A stretch of 64,000 nucleotides of DNA from an uncultured Alistipes sp. (GCA_900541585.1 UQKD01000002.1:161605-225604); one strand, 5' to 3'; counted from the stretch's first letter, positions 17,380 to 26,208 are shown. Made by a program: numbers and translations. The notes: a model not told the origin generated them from the sequence alone.

Positions 17380-18315
17380 TTATTTCATCACCACCTGCGT
17401 CTGACCGATCAGGCGGCCTTCGCAGTAAAGCTGGATCTGGTAGGTTCCGGCCGCGAATCCCGTCGAGTTATAGTAGATGCCCACTTCGAGGTCCTGGTTC
17501 TGGTAGTCGACCTCGCGCATGGCCGAGTAGCTCAACCGTTCGCCCTCGAATTCGAAGGTCGGCATCGCCTCGGTGGTCAGCACGTAGCCGTCGGGCGAGG
17601 TGATGCGCACGTAGACGGCCTTGTTGCCCGGCGTGGCCAGCTCGTTGGCCGCGAGCACGAAGTCGACGCGCAGGCGTGCGGCGTTCTTGACCCGCGAAAC
17701 GGGCTTGCTGCGGTCGTTGAGCGCCGAGAGGCGGATGTCGCGGGCGCGAAGCACCGAACCCACCTTGACCTTGTTGTCCAGTTCGGCGGCCTTCTCTTCG
17801 GCCATGTCGGCGCGCAGCTTGGCCGACGAAATCTCCTTGCGGAAGCCGACGTTCTCCTTGATGAGCTTTTTGTTGAGCGTATTGAGCGAGTCGATCTGCT
17901 TCACGTAACCTTTCATAATCGTGCGCAGCGTGCCGACCTCCTTTTCATACTGTTTGATCTTCGCGAGGTTCCACGAACGCTCCTTCTTGAGGCGCGTCAT
18001 CAGCGAGTCGGCGCGTTCGCGTTCGAGGGTCAGCCCGGCCGAAATCGAGTCGTTCGAGATGCGCAGCCCGTCGTAGTCGGTCATCAGCCGCCCCAGGTCG
18101 TTCTGGATCGAGTCGCGGTCGGCCTGCAACAGCTCGTTGTCGAGCATCTGCTGGCGGTGGATGCTGAAGTAGAGCACCGAGAGCGCCACCAGGATTACCG
18201 AGAGGATGATGATGACGATGCGGTAGCCGCGGATGGATTTGCCCGCATCGGGCTGCGGGGTGGTGTAGTCGTCGTCTTCGAATTCCGAAGGATCGTATCC
18301 CTGTTTGTTTTCCAT
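17380..18315 (-). CDS. Coiled-coil inner membrane protein of unknown function (311 aa)
   Basis: Residues 1-30 are acidic and cytoplasmic; one membrane segment lies at about 31-51 (YRIVIIILSVILVALSVLYF); residues about 52-195 are a long coiled coil rich in Lys, Glu and Leu. The C-terminal about 110 residues form a compact beta domain (DFVLAANELATPGNKAVYVRI to the end). Such proteins recur in Bacteroidales without an assigned role. The topology is N-in, so the C-terminal domain would be periplasmic. It follows the DUF3108 gene by 111 bp and ends at a strong terminator, so recG, the DUF3108 gene and this one may be co-transcribed. Confidence 0.75.
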   Translation of the reverse strand: MENKQGYDPSEFEDDDYTTPQPDAGKSIRGYRIVIIILSVILVALSVLYFSIHRQQMLDNELLQADRDSIQNDLGRLMTDYDGLRISNDSISAGLTLERERADSLMTRLKKERSWNLAKIKQYEKEVGTLRTIMKGYVKQIDSLNTLNKKLIKENVGFRKEISSAKLRADMAEEKAAELDNKVKVGSVLRARDIRLSALNDRSKPVSRVKNAARLRVDFVLAANELATPGNKAVYVRITSPDGYVLTTEAMPTFEFEGERLSYSAMREVDYQNQDLEVGIYYNSTGFAAGTYQIQLYCEGRLIGQTQVVMK

Positions 18316-18426
18316 AAAGTTGAATTTCTTTCCTCGTTTTCCCGCTTCGGCATGACCCGAATTTCGTTCGGCTCTGCGCTCTGCTTGACGAAAACGTTCG
18401 CTTTTGTCCCGCTAATATACGAAAAA

Positions 18427-19224
18427 TTATTTTATCAGGCTCGTCACCGGATATTTCAATCCCTTATAACCCGAAATGTAGGCGTTGATGCTGCCGATCT
18501 TGACCGGCGATTCGATGTAGAGGGGGATTTTGTTGTCGTCGTCCGAAATCCAGATCGTGAAGATCGTGCCGTCGGTGAACGAGTAGCCCTCGGTCGTCCC
18601 CAGCTGGCACTCGAACTTGAGCGTGCGGAAGCGGCCCATGTTGCGGATCTTCTTGTTCTCGCGCCCCAGGTAGCGGTAGTGCAGGCGGCGGATGGTGTCC
18701 TGCAGGACCATTTGAAGCGTCGCCGGCTCACCGACGCGGAAATCCTCCGCCTCGGCCGACCGCAGGTTGAAGAAGAGCGCGATGGGGTCCATGCTCTCCG
18801 CCGTCAGCGACATCTGCTTCTCGCTGAAGGGGTTTTTGCGGCTCCGCCAGCGGGTATGGATGGTCGAGTCGGGCCAGATGTAGGTGTAGTAACTCTGGAA
18901 GGTGTAGTCGCCTTCGCGAATGTCGCTCACGAAGCGCACGGGGCGCAGCGACGCGGTGTCGATCCACACGGTGTAGACATCCTCCAGGTTGAAGAACCAG
19001 CGGTAGGTGGGCAGCGTGCGTCCTGCACCTTCGACCTTGTAGTAGGATTGGCCGTCGACCGTGTCTTCCGAGGTCTTGACCTCCACGGCCCCGACCTCCG
19101 TATTGGGGAACATCTTGGCTTTGTAGCTCACGCGGTAGAAGAGCTGTTCGCCCGGGTGGTAGAGCTGCGCGGCGAGGGGCGAGGCTGCGGCGAGCAGGAA
19201 TATGGCGAGTAGGAACCGTTTCAT
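18427..19224 (-). CDS. DUF3108-domain exported protein (265 aa)
   Basis: Signal peptide (MKRFLLAIFLLAAASPLAAQ), then a beta-rich domain with the DUF3108 features: GEQLFYRVSYK, an internal RSRKNPFSEKQMSL, and the closing ISGYKGLKYPVTSLIK. The family is periplasmic or outer-membrane associated, with a lipocalin- or LolB-like barrel suggested by fold; function is not established. It begins 43 bp after recG with no clear promoter between, so it may share the recG transcript. Confidence 0.8.
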   Translation of the reverse strand: MKRFLLAIFLLAAASPLAAQLYHPGEQLFYRVSYKAKMFPNTEVGAVEVKTSEDTVDGQSYYKVEGAGRTLPTYRWFFNLEDVYTVWIDTASLRPVRFVSDIREGDYTFQSYYTYIWPDSTIHTRWRSRKNPFSEKQMSLTAESMDPIALFFNLRSAEAEDFRVGEPATLQMVLQDTIRRLHYRYLGRENKKIRNMGRFRTLKFECQLGTTEGYSFTDGTIFTIWISDDDNKIPLYIESPVKIGSINAYISGYKGLKYPVTSLIK

Positions 19225-19267
19225 CGGACAGTATTTTAATGGGTTAACGTGTTTTCGGGACGAAATA

Positions 19268-21379
19268 TTACGAAATGCGTGAAAAATCGATCTCCTCGCG
19301 GCCCGAGTAGCGCCGCCGCAGGGCTTCGAGACCCCGGTTCTGCGGGTGCGCCAGCGCCGGGTCCGCGGCGAGTATTCCGGTGGCCGCCTCGCGCGAGACG
19401 GTGAGTATCTGTACGTCCGCCGTGGGACTGGCGATTTTCAGATCAAATGCCATGCCGCTCTGCAATGTGCCGTTAATGTCGCCTGCACCCCGCAGCTTGA
19501 GGTCGAGTTCCGCCAGGCGGAACCCGTCGTTGGTCTCGCACATCGCTTCGAGCCGCGCCCGCGACTCGCGCGAGAGCTTTTCGCCCGACATCAGGATGCA
19601 GTATGACTGTTCGCCGCCGCGGCCCACGCGCCCGCGCAGCTGGTGGAGCTGCGAAAGCCCGAAACGCTCGGCCGACTCGATGACCATGACCGTCGCGTTG
19701 GGCACGTCGACGCCCACTTCGATCACCGACGTGGCCACGAGGATGTTGGCCTCGCCCGACTTGAACTGGCGCATCGACTCCTCCTTGTCGGCGGGCTTCA
19801 TCTTGCCGTGGCAGATCGCCGTGACGTACTGCGGGAGCGGAAAGTCGCGCGAGATGGCCTCGTAACCGTCGGTGAGGTCCTTGTAGTCCATCGCCTCCGA
19901 CTCCTTGATGAGCGGGTAGACGACGTAGACCTGTCGGCCCTTGGCGATCTCCTGCCGCATGAAGCCGAAAAGTTTCAGGCGCGCCGCATCCGTGTAATGA
20001 AACGTCTTGATCGGACGGCGTCCCGGGGGCAGTTCGTCGATCACCGACACGTCGAGGTCGCCGTAGAGGGTCATCGCCAGCGTGCGGGGAATCGGCGTGG
20101 CGGTCATCACGAGGATATGGGGCGGCTGTTCGTTCTTGGTCCAGAGCCGCGCGCGCTGCTCGACGCCGAAGCGGTGCTGCTCGTCGATGACGACGAAGCC
20201 CAGGTTGGCGAACTGCACGCGGTCCTCGATCAGCGCGTGCGTGCCGATGAGGATGTCCACTTCGCCCGAGGCGATGCCTTCGAGCGAAGCCCGGCGCTCT
20301 TTGGCTTTCGAGGCGCCGGTCAGGACGGCCACCTTGACATCCATCCCTTCGAGCATCCTGCTGATCGTGGAAAAATGCTGGCGGGCGAGGATTTCCGTCG
20401 GGGCCATCATGCAGGCCTGGAAGCCGTTGTCCACGGCCAGCAGCATCGACATCAGCGCCACGAGGGTCTTGCCGCTGCCGACATCGCCCTGCAACAGGCG
20501 GTTCATCTGGAACCCCGTCACGGTGTCGCGGCGGATCTCCTTGATGACGCGTTTCTGCGCCCCGGTGAGCGGGAAAGGAAGTTTTTCGGTGTAGAAGGTG
20601 TTGAACACGCCCCCGACCTTCGAGAAGAGGAAGCCGTTGCTTTTCGAGAGGCGCGCCGTGCGGCGCGACTGGATGTTGAGCTGCACGCCCAGCAGTTCGT
20701 CGAACTTCAGGCGGTACTGCGCCTGCCGCAGGGCCTCCTGCGATTGCGGGAAGTGGATGTTATAGATGGCGTCGCGCAGTGCGATCAGCCCGTACCGGGT
20801 GCGCACGGCCTCGGGAAGCGGGTCCGCGATGCGGTCCTTCGCGAGCGTCCAGGCGTTGCAGATGATCTGGTACATGCCCTTCGTGCCCAGGACGTTGCCC
20901 AGTTTTTCGGTCGAGGGGTAGATGCCCTGCATGCCGCTCTCGGCCTTGCGAGAGAGGGCCTGCTCCATGGTTTCCAGCTCGGGGTGGGCGACCGACAGTT
21001 CGCCGCGGTAGAACGACGGGCGGCCGAAGACGAGGTATTCGCGTCCGACCTCGACGCGTTTTTCGATCCACTTGATACCCTGGAACCACACCAGCTCGGC
21101 CTGCCCCGTAGGGTCCTGCACGAAGGCCGTGAAGCGGCGTTTGCGCCCCGCACCGGCATAGGCGACGCCGGTCACGCGGGCGCGGAACTGGACGTAGGAC
21201 AGGCCCGCGGCGTCGGTGATTTCCGAGATGCGGTAGATGCGCGTGCGGTCGATATAGCGGAAGGGATAGTGGCTGAGCATGTCGCCCAGCGTACGGATGC
21301 CCAACTCCCGTTCGAGGAGCTTGGCACGGGCCTCGCCGACGCCCGCTACGAATTTGATGTCGTTATCGAGTGTGTCCAC
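19268..21379 (-). CDS. recG: ATP-dependent DNA helicase RecG
   Basis: Branch-migration helicase for stalled forks and Holliday junctions. The 703 residues show the wedge/OB domain (about 55-135), Walker A GDVGSGKT (299-306), DEQH box followed by RFGVEQR, motif III VMTATPIPRTL, and motif VI QLRGRVGRG, plus the RecG C-terminal segment (GAGDINGTLQSGM). The start is GTG at 21379, supported by the conserved LDNDIKFVAGVG N-terminus. That GTG lies only four bases beyond a consensus -7 element, so the mRNA from the nearer of two promoters would be leaderless. Confidence 0.96.
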   Translation of the reverse strand: MDTLDNDIKFVAGVGEARAKLLERELGIRTLGDMLSHYPFRYIDRTRIYRISEITDAAGLSYVQFRARVTGVAYAGAGRKRRFTAFVQDPTGQAELVWFQGIKWIEKRVEVGREYLVFGRPSFYRGELSVAHPELETMEQALSRKAESGMQGIYPSTEKLGNVLGTKGMYQIICNAWTLAKDRIADPLPEAVRTRYGLIALRDAIYNIHFPQSQEALRQAQYRLKFDELLGVQLNIQSRRTARLSKSNGFLFSKVGGVFNTFYTEKLPFPLTGAQKRVIKEIRRDTVTGFQMNRLLQGDVGSGKTLVALMSMLLAVDNGFQACMMAPTEILARQHFSTISRMLEGMDVKVAVLTGASKAKERRASLEGIASGEVDILIGTHALIEDRVQFANLGFVVIDEQHRFGVEQRARLWTKNEQPPHILVMTATPIPRTLAMTLYGDLDVSVIDELPPGRRPIKTFHYTDAARLKLFGFMRQEIAKGRQVYVVYPLIKESEAMDYKDLTDGYEAISRDFPLPQYVTAICHGKMKPADKEESMRQFKSGEANILVATSVIEVGVDVPNATVMVIESAERFGLSQLHQLRGRVGRGGEQSYCILMSGEKLSRESRARLEAMCETNDGFRLAELDLKLRGAGDINGTLQSGMAFDLKIASPTADVQILTVSREAATGILAADPALAHPQNRGLEALRRRYSGREEIDFSRIS

Positions 21380-21383
21380 CCGG

Positions 21384-21484
21384 CAAATATAGTGAAAGTC
21401 GAGCGCAATGCCAAACTTGTTTGAGCATTGCCGAGGCGCATCCTATGTTCTGTAAATATAGTGAAAGTCGAGCGCAATGCCAAA
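21384..21484 (-). promoter_or_regulatory. Tandem recG promoters
   Basis: Proximal: TTTG (21415-21412), 20 bases, TATATTTG (21391-21384). Distal, 69 bp upstream: TTTG (21484-21481), 20 bases, TATATTTA (21460-21453), one mismatch at the last base. Both sit inside two identical 49-bp repeats. Confidence 0.8.
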
Positions 21485-21502
21485 CTTGTTTGAGCATTGC
21501 CG
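21385..21502. repeat. Two identical 49-bp direct repeats carrying promoters
   Basis: Copies at 21385-21433 and 21454-21502 are identical base for base, 69 bp apart start to start. Each contains an interrupted inverted repeat (GCAATGC...GCATTGC with inner AAAC...GTTT) that spans the -33 element. A diverged element with the same layout lies upstream of the GH2 gene at 26209-26323. Confidence 0.9.
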
Positions 21503-21549
21503 GGGTGCGTTTTTCGTTCCGGGAGGCGCGATGGTCGGGATGCGGGGAA

Positions 21550-21972
21550 TTACTCCTTCTCCTCGAGGGTGATGTCGACGCCCGATTTGGCGAAGGAACC
21601 TCTGTCCCAGCCTTTTCCTTTGGCTGTGCGGTCGGCCTCGGTGAATTCGACTGTGACGGTCTTTGCGGCGAAGTCGCCGCCGTTGGCCGGGCCGTCGGTG
21701 TCGGTGAGGGTGACTCTTGCCGTGTTGCCGACTCCCTTGCCCGAAAGATCATAGGTTCCGTCGGCTGCGGTCGTCGCCTCCGGTGTCGGCAGGTAGGCGT
21801 TGCTCCGGACCTCGATGCCCTTGATCGGCTGTCCGGCCTTGTCGGTCACCTTGCCCTTGATCTTGTAGTTGCTGTACGGGGTCCCGTACATGTCCGTCTG
21901 CCGTTTGGTCGAATCGCATGCCGTCGCGAATCCGAGCAGCGCGGCTGCCGCCAGCAATAGTTTCTCTTTCAT
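21550..21972 (-). CDS. Small putative lipoprotein, rSAM-linked type (140 aa)
   Basis: Lipoprotein signal (LLGFATAC, Cys19) followed by DSTKRQTDMYGTPYSNYK and a carboxypeptidase-regulatory-like Ig domain (IKGKVTDKAGQPIKGIEVR ... TTAADGTYDLSGKG), then a charged tail ending LEEKE. The MYG.P...Y..KG.V pattern resembles the small lipoproteins of the Bacteroidales 'rSAM/lipoprotein' pairs, where a radical SAM enzyme is encoded next door. No such enzyme is adjacent here: recG lies upstream and ispG is divergent. It has its own promoter. Assignment to that family is by memory of the motif and is moderately certain; the protein's function is unknown. Confidence 0.65.
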   Translation of the reverse strand: MKEKLLLAAAALLGFATACDSTKRQTDMYGTPYSNYKIKGKVTDKAGQPIKGIEVRSNAYLPTPEATTAADGTYDLSGKGVGNTARVTLTDTDGPANGGDFAAKTVTVEFTEADRTAKGKGWDRGSFAKSGVDITLEEKE

Positions 21973-21997
21973 GATGCCCGCATTTTAGAGATGTCCC

Positions 21998-22029
21998 GAA
22001 ATGTAATGCTTTTTTTGCAGATTTCCAAA
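21998..22029 (-). promoter_or_regulatory. Promoter of the small lipoprotein gene
   Basis: TTTG (22029-22026), 20 bases, TACATTTC (22005-21998); the -7 element differs from consensus only in the last base. Predicted leader about 20 bases. It lies back to back with the ispG promoter. Confidence 0.65.
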
Positions 22030-22087
22030 TCGTTACTCTCTTTTTTGACGGTTTGGCCGCGTGACGGTCCGGCGGGTCTCAAATAAA

Positions 22088-22119
22088 TTTGGCGCGGCGC
22101 GCAGCTTGCATTATCTTTG
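22088..22119 (+). promoter_or_regulatory. ispG promoter
   Basis: TTTG (22088-22091), 20 bases, TATCTTTG (22112-22119). The bases before the -7 element (GCTTGCAT) match those at the GH2 gene promoter, suggesting a shared extended motif. Leader about 18 bases. Confidence 0.85.
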
Positions 22120-22142
22120 TGATTCCAAAAGCGAGGAAACAG

Positions 22143-23627
22143 ATGAATCTTTCGAAATTCATGCGCCGTCCGGCGTACGAAGTGCGCATCGGACCGGTTA
22201 CGATCGGCGGCGGGCATCCCGTCGCCTGCCAGTCGATGACCAATACCGACACCAACGACACCGCCGCGAGCGTGGCCCAGATCGAACGCATCGGCCGCGC
22301 CGGGGGAAAGATCGTGCGCCTTACGGCGCAGGGCCGCCGCGAAGGTGAAAATCTGGGAAACGTCGTCCGGCAGCTGCGTGCCGACGGTTTCCGGACAGCC
22401 GTTGTGGCCGACATCCACTTCGTGCCCGAAGTTGCGTCCATCGCCGCCAGGTATGTGGACAAGGTGCGTATCAATCCGGGAAATTACCGCCTCGACCGCG
22501 GCGATCTTCAGGCGCTGATCGCGCAGTGCCGCGAGCGGGGCGTCGCCCTGCGCGTCGGCGTCAACCACGGATCGCTCGCCAAACGCGTCTTCGACGAATG
22601 GGGCGATACGCCCCAAGGCATGGTCGTCTCGGCCATGGAGTTTTTGCGGGTGTGCCGGGAATGCGATTTCGATCAGGTGGTGGTCTCGATGAAGTCGTCG
22701 AACACGCGCGTCATGGTCGCCGCCTACCGGCTGCTGGTCGAGGCGATGGATGCCGAGGGGATGCACTATCCGATTCATCTGGGCGTTACCGAGGCCGGAA
22801 ACGGCATCGAGGGGCGCGTGAAGAGCGCCGTGGGTATCGGAGCGCTGATGGCCGACGGCATCGGCGACACGATCCGCGTTTCGCTGACCGAGGCTCCCGA
22901 GAACGAAATCCCCGTGGCACAGCTGCTCGTCGACCATTTCGCGGAACGTCCCGGTGAATTCGAAGTCCTGCATCCCGAACGCTACTTCCCGACCGAATAC
23001 CGCCGCCGTTCGAAGGTGACGGTTCCCGTCGTGCACACCGAGCCGCTGGAGGGTTTCCGGGTGCTCGAAGCCCTTTCGGGCAACCCGACGGCCGAGTTGC
23101 GCGCCGCGATCCTGAATCTCGACATCCCCGACGAACCGGTGGTCGTAAAACGCCGTTACGAAGAGCGTTCGCTGGAGACGCTCGCCGTGAAGGCCGCCGC
23201 CGACCTGGGACCTCTGCTGCTCGACGGCCTGGCCGACGGCATCTGGATCGATGCCCCGGGCTTCTCGGAAGCGGAGATTCGAGACATTGAGCTGATGATT
23301 CTGCAGGCCGCGCGCGTGCGTTTCTCGCACACCGAGTACATCGCCTGCCCTTCGTGCGGACGCACGCTCTACGACATCGAGAAGGCCCTCGCCGACATCA
23401 AGGCCCGCACGTCGCACCTGAAAAACCTCCGGATCGGCGTGATGGGCTGCATCGTCAACGGTCCCGGCGAGATGGCCGACGCCGACTACGGCTATGTGGG
23501 TGCCGGACCGGGCCGCATCACCCTTTACAAGGGCCGGACGGTCGTCGAGCGCAACATTCCGCAGGAGGAGGCCCTCGACCGGTTGGTGGAGCTGATTCGA
23601 ACAAACGGGGATTGGATCGAGCCATGA
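22143..23627 (+). CDS. ispG: 4-hydroxy-3-methylbut-2-enyl diphosphate synthase
   Basis: [4Fe-4S] enzyme of the MEP isoprenoid pathway. The N-terminal TIM barrel begins KFMRRPAYEVRIGPVTIGGG; the C-terminal iron-sulfur domain has CPSCGR and GCIVNGPGEMADADYGYVG, giving the three Cys ligands. ATG at 22143 is chosen over upstream in-frame codons because the -7 element lies at 22112-22119 and the conserved N-terminus begins here. At 494 residues it is longer than the E. coli type (about 370), from an insertion of over 100 residues (about 270-390) between barrel and cluster domain, as known for Bacteroidetes, Chlamydiae and plant enzymes. Its stop overlaps the next start (ATGA). Confidence 0.96.
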   Translation: MNLSKFMRRPAYEVRIGPVTIGGGHPVACQSMTNTDTNDTAASVAQIERIGRAGGKIVRLTAQGRREGENLGNVVRQLRADGFRTAVVADIHFVPEVASIAARYVDKVRINPGNYRLDRGDLQALIAQCRERGVALRVGVNHGSLAKRVFDEWGDTPQGMVVSAMEFLRVCRECDFDQVVVSMKSSNTRVMVAAYRLLVEAMDAEGMHYPIHLGVTEAGNGIEGRVKSAVGIGALMADGIGDTIRVSLTEAPENEIPVAQLLVDHFAERPGEFEVLHPERYFPTEYRRRSKVTVPVVHTEPLEGFRVLEALSGNPTAELRAAILNLDIPDEPVVVKRRYEERSLETLAVKAAADLGPLLLDGLADGIWIDAPGFSEAEIRDIELMILQAARVRFSHTEYIACPSCGRTLYDIEKALADIKARTSHLKNLRIGVMGCIVNGPGEMADADYGYVGAGPGRITLYKGRTVVERNIPQEEALDRLVELIRTNGDWIEP

Positions 23628-24226
23628 CCGTGCTTCCCCTCGCATACCTTCCCTCGGTGGAGTATTTCACGCACCTCCTGCGCGGCGGTTGCGTCGTGGA
23701 CCTCGGCGAGCACTTCGTGAAGCGTTCCGAGCGCAACCGTGCGCGGATACTGGCCTCGGACGGCGTGATGGAGCTGACCGTGCATGTCCGCAATGCCAAC
23801 CGTCCCCGCCAGAGGGTGTGCGACGTGCGTCTCGACTACTCCAAACGCTGGCAGCACCAGCATTGGGGCGCGCTGGTAGCCTCTTATAAATCGTCGCCCT
23901 ATTTCGATTTTTACGCCGGGCGGTTCGAGCCTTTCTACCGCCGGGAGTGGGAATTCCTCGCCGATTACAACCTGGGCCTGCTCGAAGTGATGTGCTCGCT
24001 GGCCAAAGTGCCGATGCCCGAACTCTCCCGGACGTATGTCGAGGCGGCGCCCGGAGACCTCGACCTGCGCCCCAAGCGCAAGGAAGGCCCGGCGATCGTC
24101 GCCGAGCCTTATTTCCAGGTCTTCTCCGAGAGGATGCCTTTCGTCCCTAATTTGTCGTTTGCGGACCTGCTGTTCGCCGAAGGACCTGCGTCCGTTTCGG
24201 TTTTAGGACGTTGCCGACAAGGATAG
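23624..24226 (+). CDS. WbqC-like family protein (200 aa)
   Basis: The sequence PLAYLPSVEYFTHLLRGG, followed by RNRARILASDGVMELTVHVR and RYFQVFSERMPFVPNLS-like C-terminal motifs, fits the WbqC-like family (biochemical role not settled; some members lie in surface polysaccharide clusters). It starts within the ispG stop (ATGA overlap at 23624), so it is translationally coupled to ispG. Its last 80 bp overlap the 3' end of the convergent GH2 gene. Both C-termini look natural, so the overlap seems genuine. Confidence 0.85.
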   Translation: MTVLPLAYLPSVEYFTHLLRGGCVVDLGEHFVKRSERNRARILASDGVMELTVHVRNANRPRQRVCDVRLDYSKRWQHQHWGALVASYKSSPYFDFYAGRFEPFYRREWEFLADYNLGLLEVMCSLAKVPMPELSRTYVEAAPGDLDLRPKRKEGPAIVAEPYFQVFSERMPFVPNLSFADLLFAEGPASVSVLGRCRQG

Positions 24227-26180
24227 TCACACTGTCGCGCAGATCCCCCGCCGCAGCTTTCACCTCGACCCTGCCCCGTACCGCCACCGAATCGGACCGG
24301 TACTGGAAGGGGGCGTATTCGCTCATCGCCAGCGTGTCTGCGCCGACGATCAGCGTCGGTGTCCCGGCCGACGAGTAGACACGGAACGCCTGCATGTCGT
24401 GGTCGCGCAGCTGCCGCCGCTTGTCGACGATATGCAGCGTTGGCTCTGCGCCGTTCCACATCGCCTTGTACAGGTAGTAGGCGTCCTTGTTTTCGCGGCG
24501 GTTGAGCGTCACGAGCCCTGCGCCGTTGATTCCGTAGGAACGGCGCGAGGAGCCGTAGTCGAACATGTTGTCGATCCACACGCCCCAGAACAGCGAATCG
24601 CTCTGCAGGTTTTTGGCGTACTCCTCGTGGAAGCGGGTCTGTTTCTCCTCGGGCATCCAGTTCGAACGAGGCTCGGCCTGCGCCGTGTAGCTCTTGTGTC
24701 CGAGGAATCCGCTGCCGCCGTAGCAGACGCCCGAGCGCAGGTGGGACCAGTTTTTTTGCAGCTGGTCCCGCCATACGATCACGTCGTCGGTCGAGCCGCG
24801 CCGCCAGCCGACGTCCTGCTGCCAGACGATCAGGTCGGTGATGAAATTGATGTCGCCGTTCTGGTCGCTGCAGGCGACCGTCGGGCGCGAGGGGTCCATT
24901 GCGCGGGCCGCCTCGTTCAGCCGCCGGATGTAGGGCGTCACGTCGTCGCCGCGCATCCAGAGGCGCGAGAAGATGCCCCACATCACCACCGACGGGTGGT
25001 TGATGTTCTGGGCGACGATCTCCTGCAGCTGGTTCAGCCCGTTCTGCTCGAAGGCGGGCGTGGCGAAATAGGAGACGTCGCCGAGGAACGACGAGCGGTG
25101 CAGCGGGGCGTCGACCCAGACGAGCATTCCCTGCTCGTCGCACCGGTCGTAGAGGTACTGCGCGTGCGGCATGACTGCCGAACGCAGGGCGTTGGCTCCC
25201 ATCGTGCGGATGATCCGCAGGTCGGCGTCGTAATCCTCCGGAGCCAGCGTGCCGCCCGAAAGGGCGTTGTCGTGGTAGAGCGTGACGCCGCGTACGGGCG
25301 TGCGTTCGCCGTTGATCGTCAGCCCTTCGGCCGTGCTGGCGCCGATCGAGCGGAAGCCCGTGCGGACGGCGACGCGGTCGGTGATGCTGTCCTCGCCGAT
25401 GGAGGCCGTCACGGTGTAGAGCGCCGGGTCGCGCAGGCTCCACAGCGTCGGATTGTCCACCGAGAAGGCCACGGTGACGGGTTTGCCGTCGAGGCGCGCC
25501 TTCTGGCGTTTCGAGAAGACCCGCTCTCCCCGCGGACTGGTGATGTCGACGTTCAGCGTGCAGCTGTTGTCCCCCTTCGAGGTGATGTGGACCTCGATTT
25601 CGCCCTCGACCTTTTCGGGACCGACCGTCTGCGGGTGTACGAGCACGCCGTCCGACCCGAGGTAGAGCGGCGAAACGGCCGTGCGCTCGGTGAGGATCAG
25701 TTCCGCCTCGCGGTAGATGCCGCCGTAGAGGTTCATGTCGGTCGAGGTGGGCAGCACGTCGTTGCGGCTGCTGTTACTGACTACCACGAGCATCGAGTTG
25801 TCGCTTCCGAAACGGATTTTGTCGGTGATTTCGAACGTGAAGGCCGTGGCGCCGCCGCGGTGCGTGCCGACGTGATAGCCGTTGACGAAGAGGTCGGCGA
25901 CCGACTGTACGCCGTAGAATTTCACGAAAAGGCGTTTCGAGGCCCATTCGACGGGGATATACATGCCGTTCTGGTAACTGCCCGTGGTTTCGAGCCAGTA
26001 GCCCTGGGCCAGCGGATCGGTGTTCCAGCTGTGGGGCAGGGTTACGTGGCGGGCGTTGTCGGAGGTTTTCTCCGATTTGAAGAAGAAGCGCCACCCTTCG
26101 TTGATCGGGAAGACCTCGCGGGCGCTGACTGTCGTCGCAACGACGGTCAGCAGCAGGAGAATCGTTAGGTATCTTTTCAT
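24147..26180 (-). CDS. GH2-family protein lacking both catalytic glutamates (677 aa)
   Basis: Exported protein (signal MKRYLTILLLLTVVATTVSA) with the GH2 architecture: sugar-binding jelly roll (about 25-165), Ig-like domain (about 170-280) and TIM barrel (about 285-600, RGVTLYHDNALSGG, then NHPSVVMWG). In active GH2 enzymes the last motif continues to the acid/base Asn-Glu; here residues 405-406 are Ser-Arg. The nucleophile, normally Glu in an SEYG-type motif, is Cys486 (GVCYGGSG). The closing NMFDYGSSR ... GLVTLNRRENKDAYYLYK is well kept. So the fold is maintained while canonical retaining catalysis looks impossible; a binding role or altered chemistry is inference. Start 26180 is chosen for the signal peptide and for promoters ending at 26209. 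Confidence 0.85.
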   Translation of the reverse strand: MKRYLTILLLLTVVATTVSAREVFPINEGWRFFFKSEKTSDNARHVTLPHSWNTDPLAQGYWLETTGSYQNGMYIPVEWASKRLFVKFYGVQSVADLFVNGYHVGTHRGGATAFTFEITDKIRFGSDNSMLVVVSNSSRNDVLPTSTDMNLYGGIYREAELILTERTAVSPLYLGSDGVLVHPQTVGPEKVEGEIEVHITSKGDNSCTLNVDITSPRGERVFSKRQKARLDGKPVTVAFSVDNPTLWSLRDPALYTVTASIGEDSITDRVAVRTGFRSIGASTAEGLTINGERTPVRGVTLYHDNALSGGTLAPEDYDADLRIIRTMGANALRSAVMPHAQYLYDRCDEQGMLVWVDAPLHRSSFLGDVSYFATPAFEQNGLNQLQEIVAQNINHPSVVMWGIFSRLWMRGDDVTPYIRRLNEAARAMDPSRPTVACSDQNGDINFITDLIVWQQDVGWRRGSTDDVIVWRDQLQKNWSHLRSGVCYGGSGFLGHKSYTAQAEPRSNWMPEEKQTRFHEEYAKNLQSDSLFWGVWIDNMFDYGSSRRSYGINGAGLVTLNRRENKDAYYLYKAMWNGAEPTLHIVDKRRQLRDHDMQAFRVYSSAGTPTLIVGADTLAMSEYAPFQYRSDSVAVRGRVEVKAAAGDLRDSVTILVGNVLKPKRTQVLRRTAGPQTTN

Positions 26181-26208
26181 GGCAGAGCCGGTTAAATGCT
26201 GTCCGATG

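Noticed and set aside
21385..21502. The recG direct repeats as a CRISPR fragment
   Set aside because: Only two units, with a 20-bp spacer too short for CRISPR; the repeats hold promoter elements and no cas gene is near.
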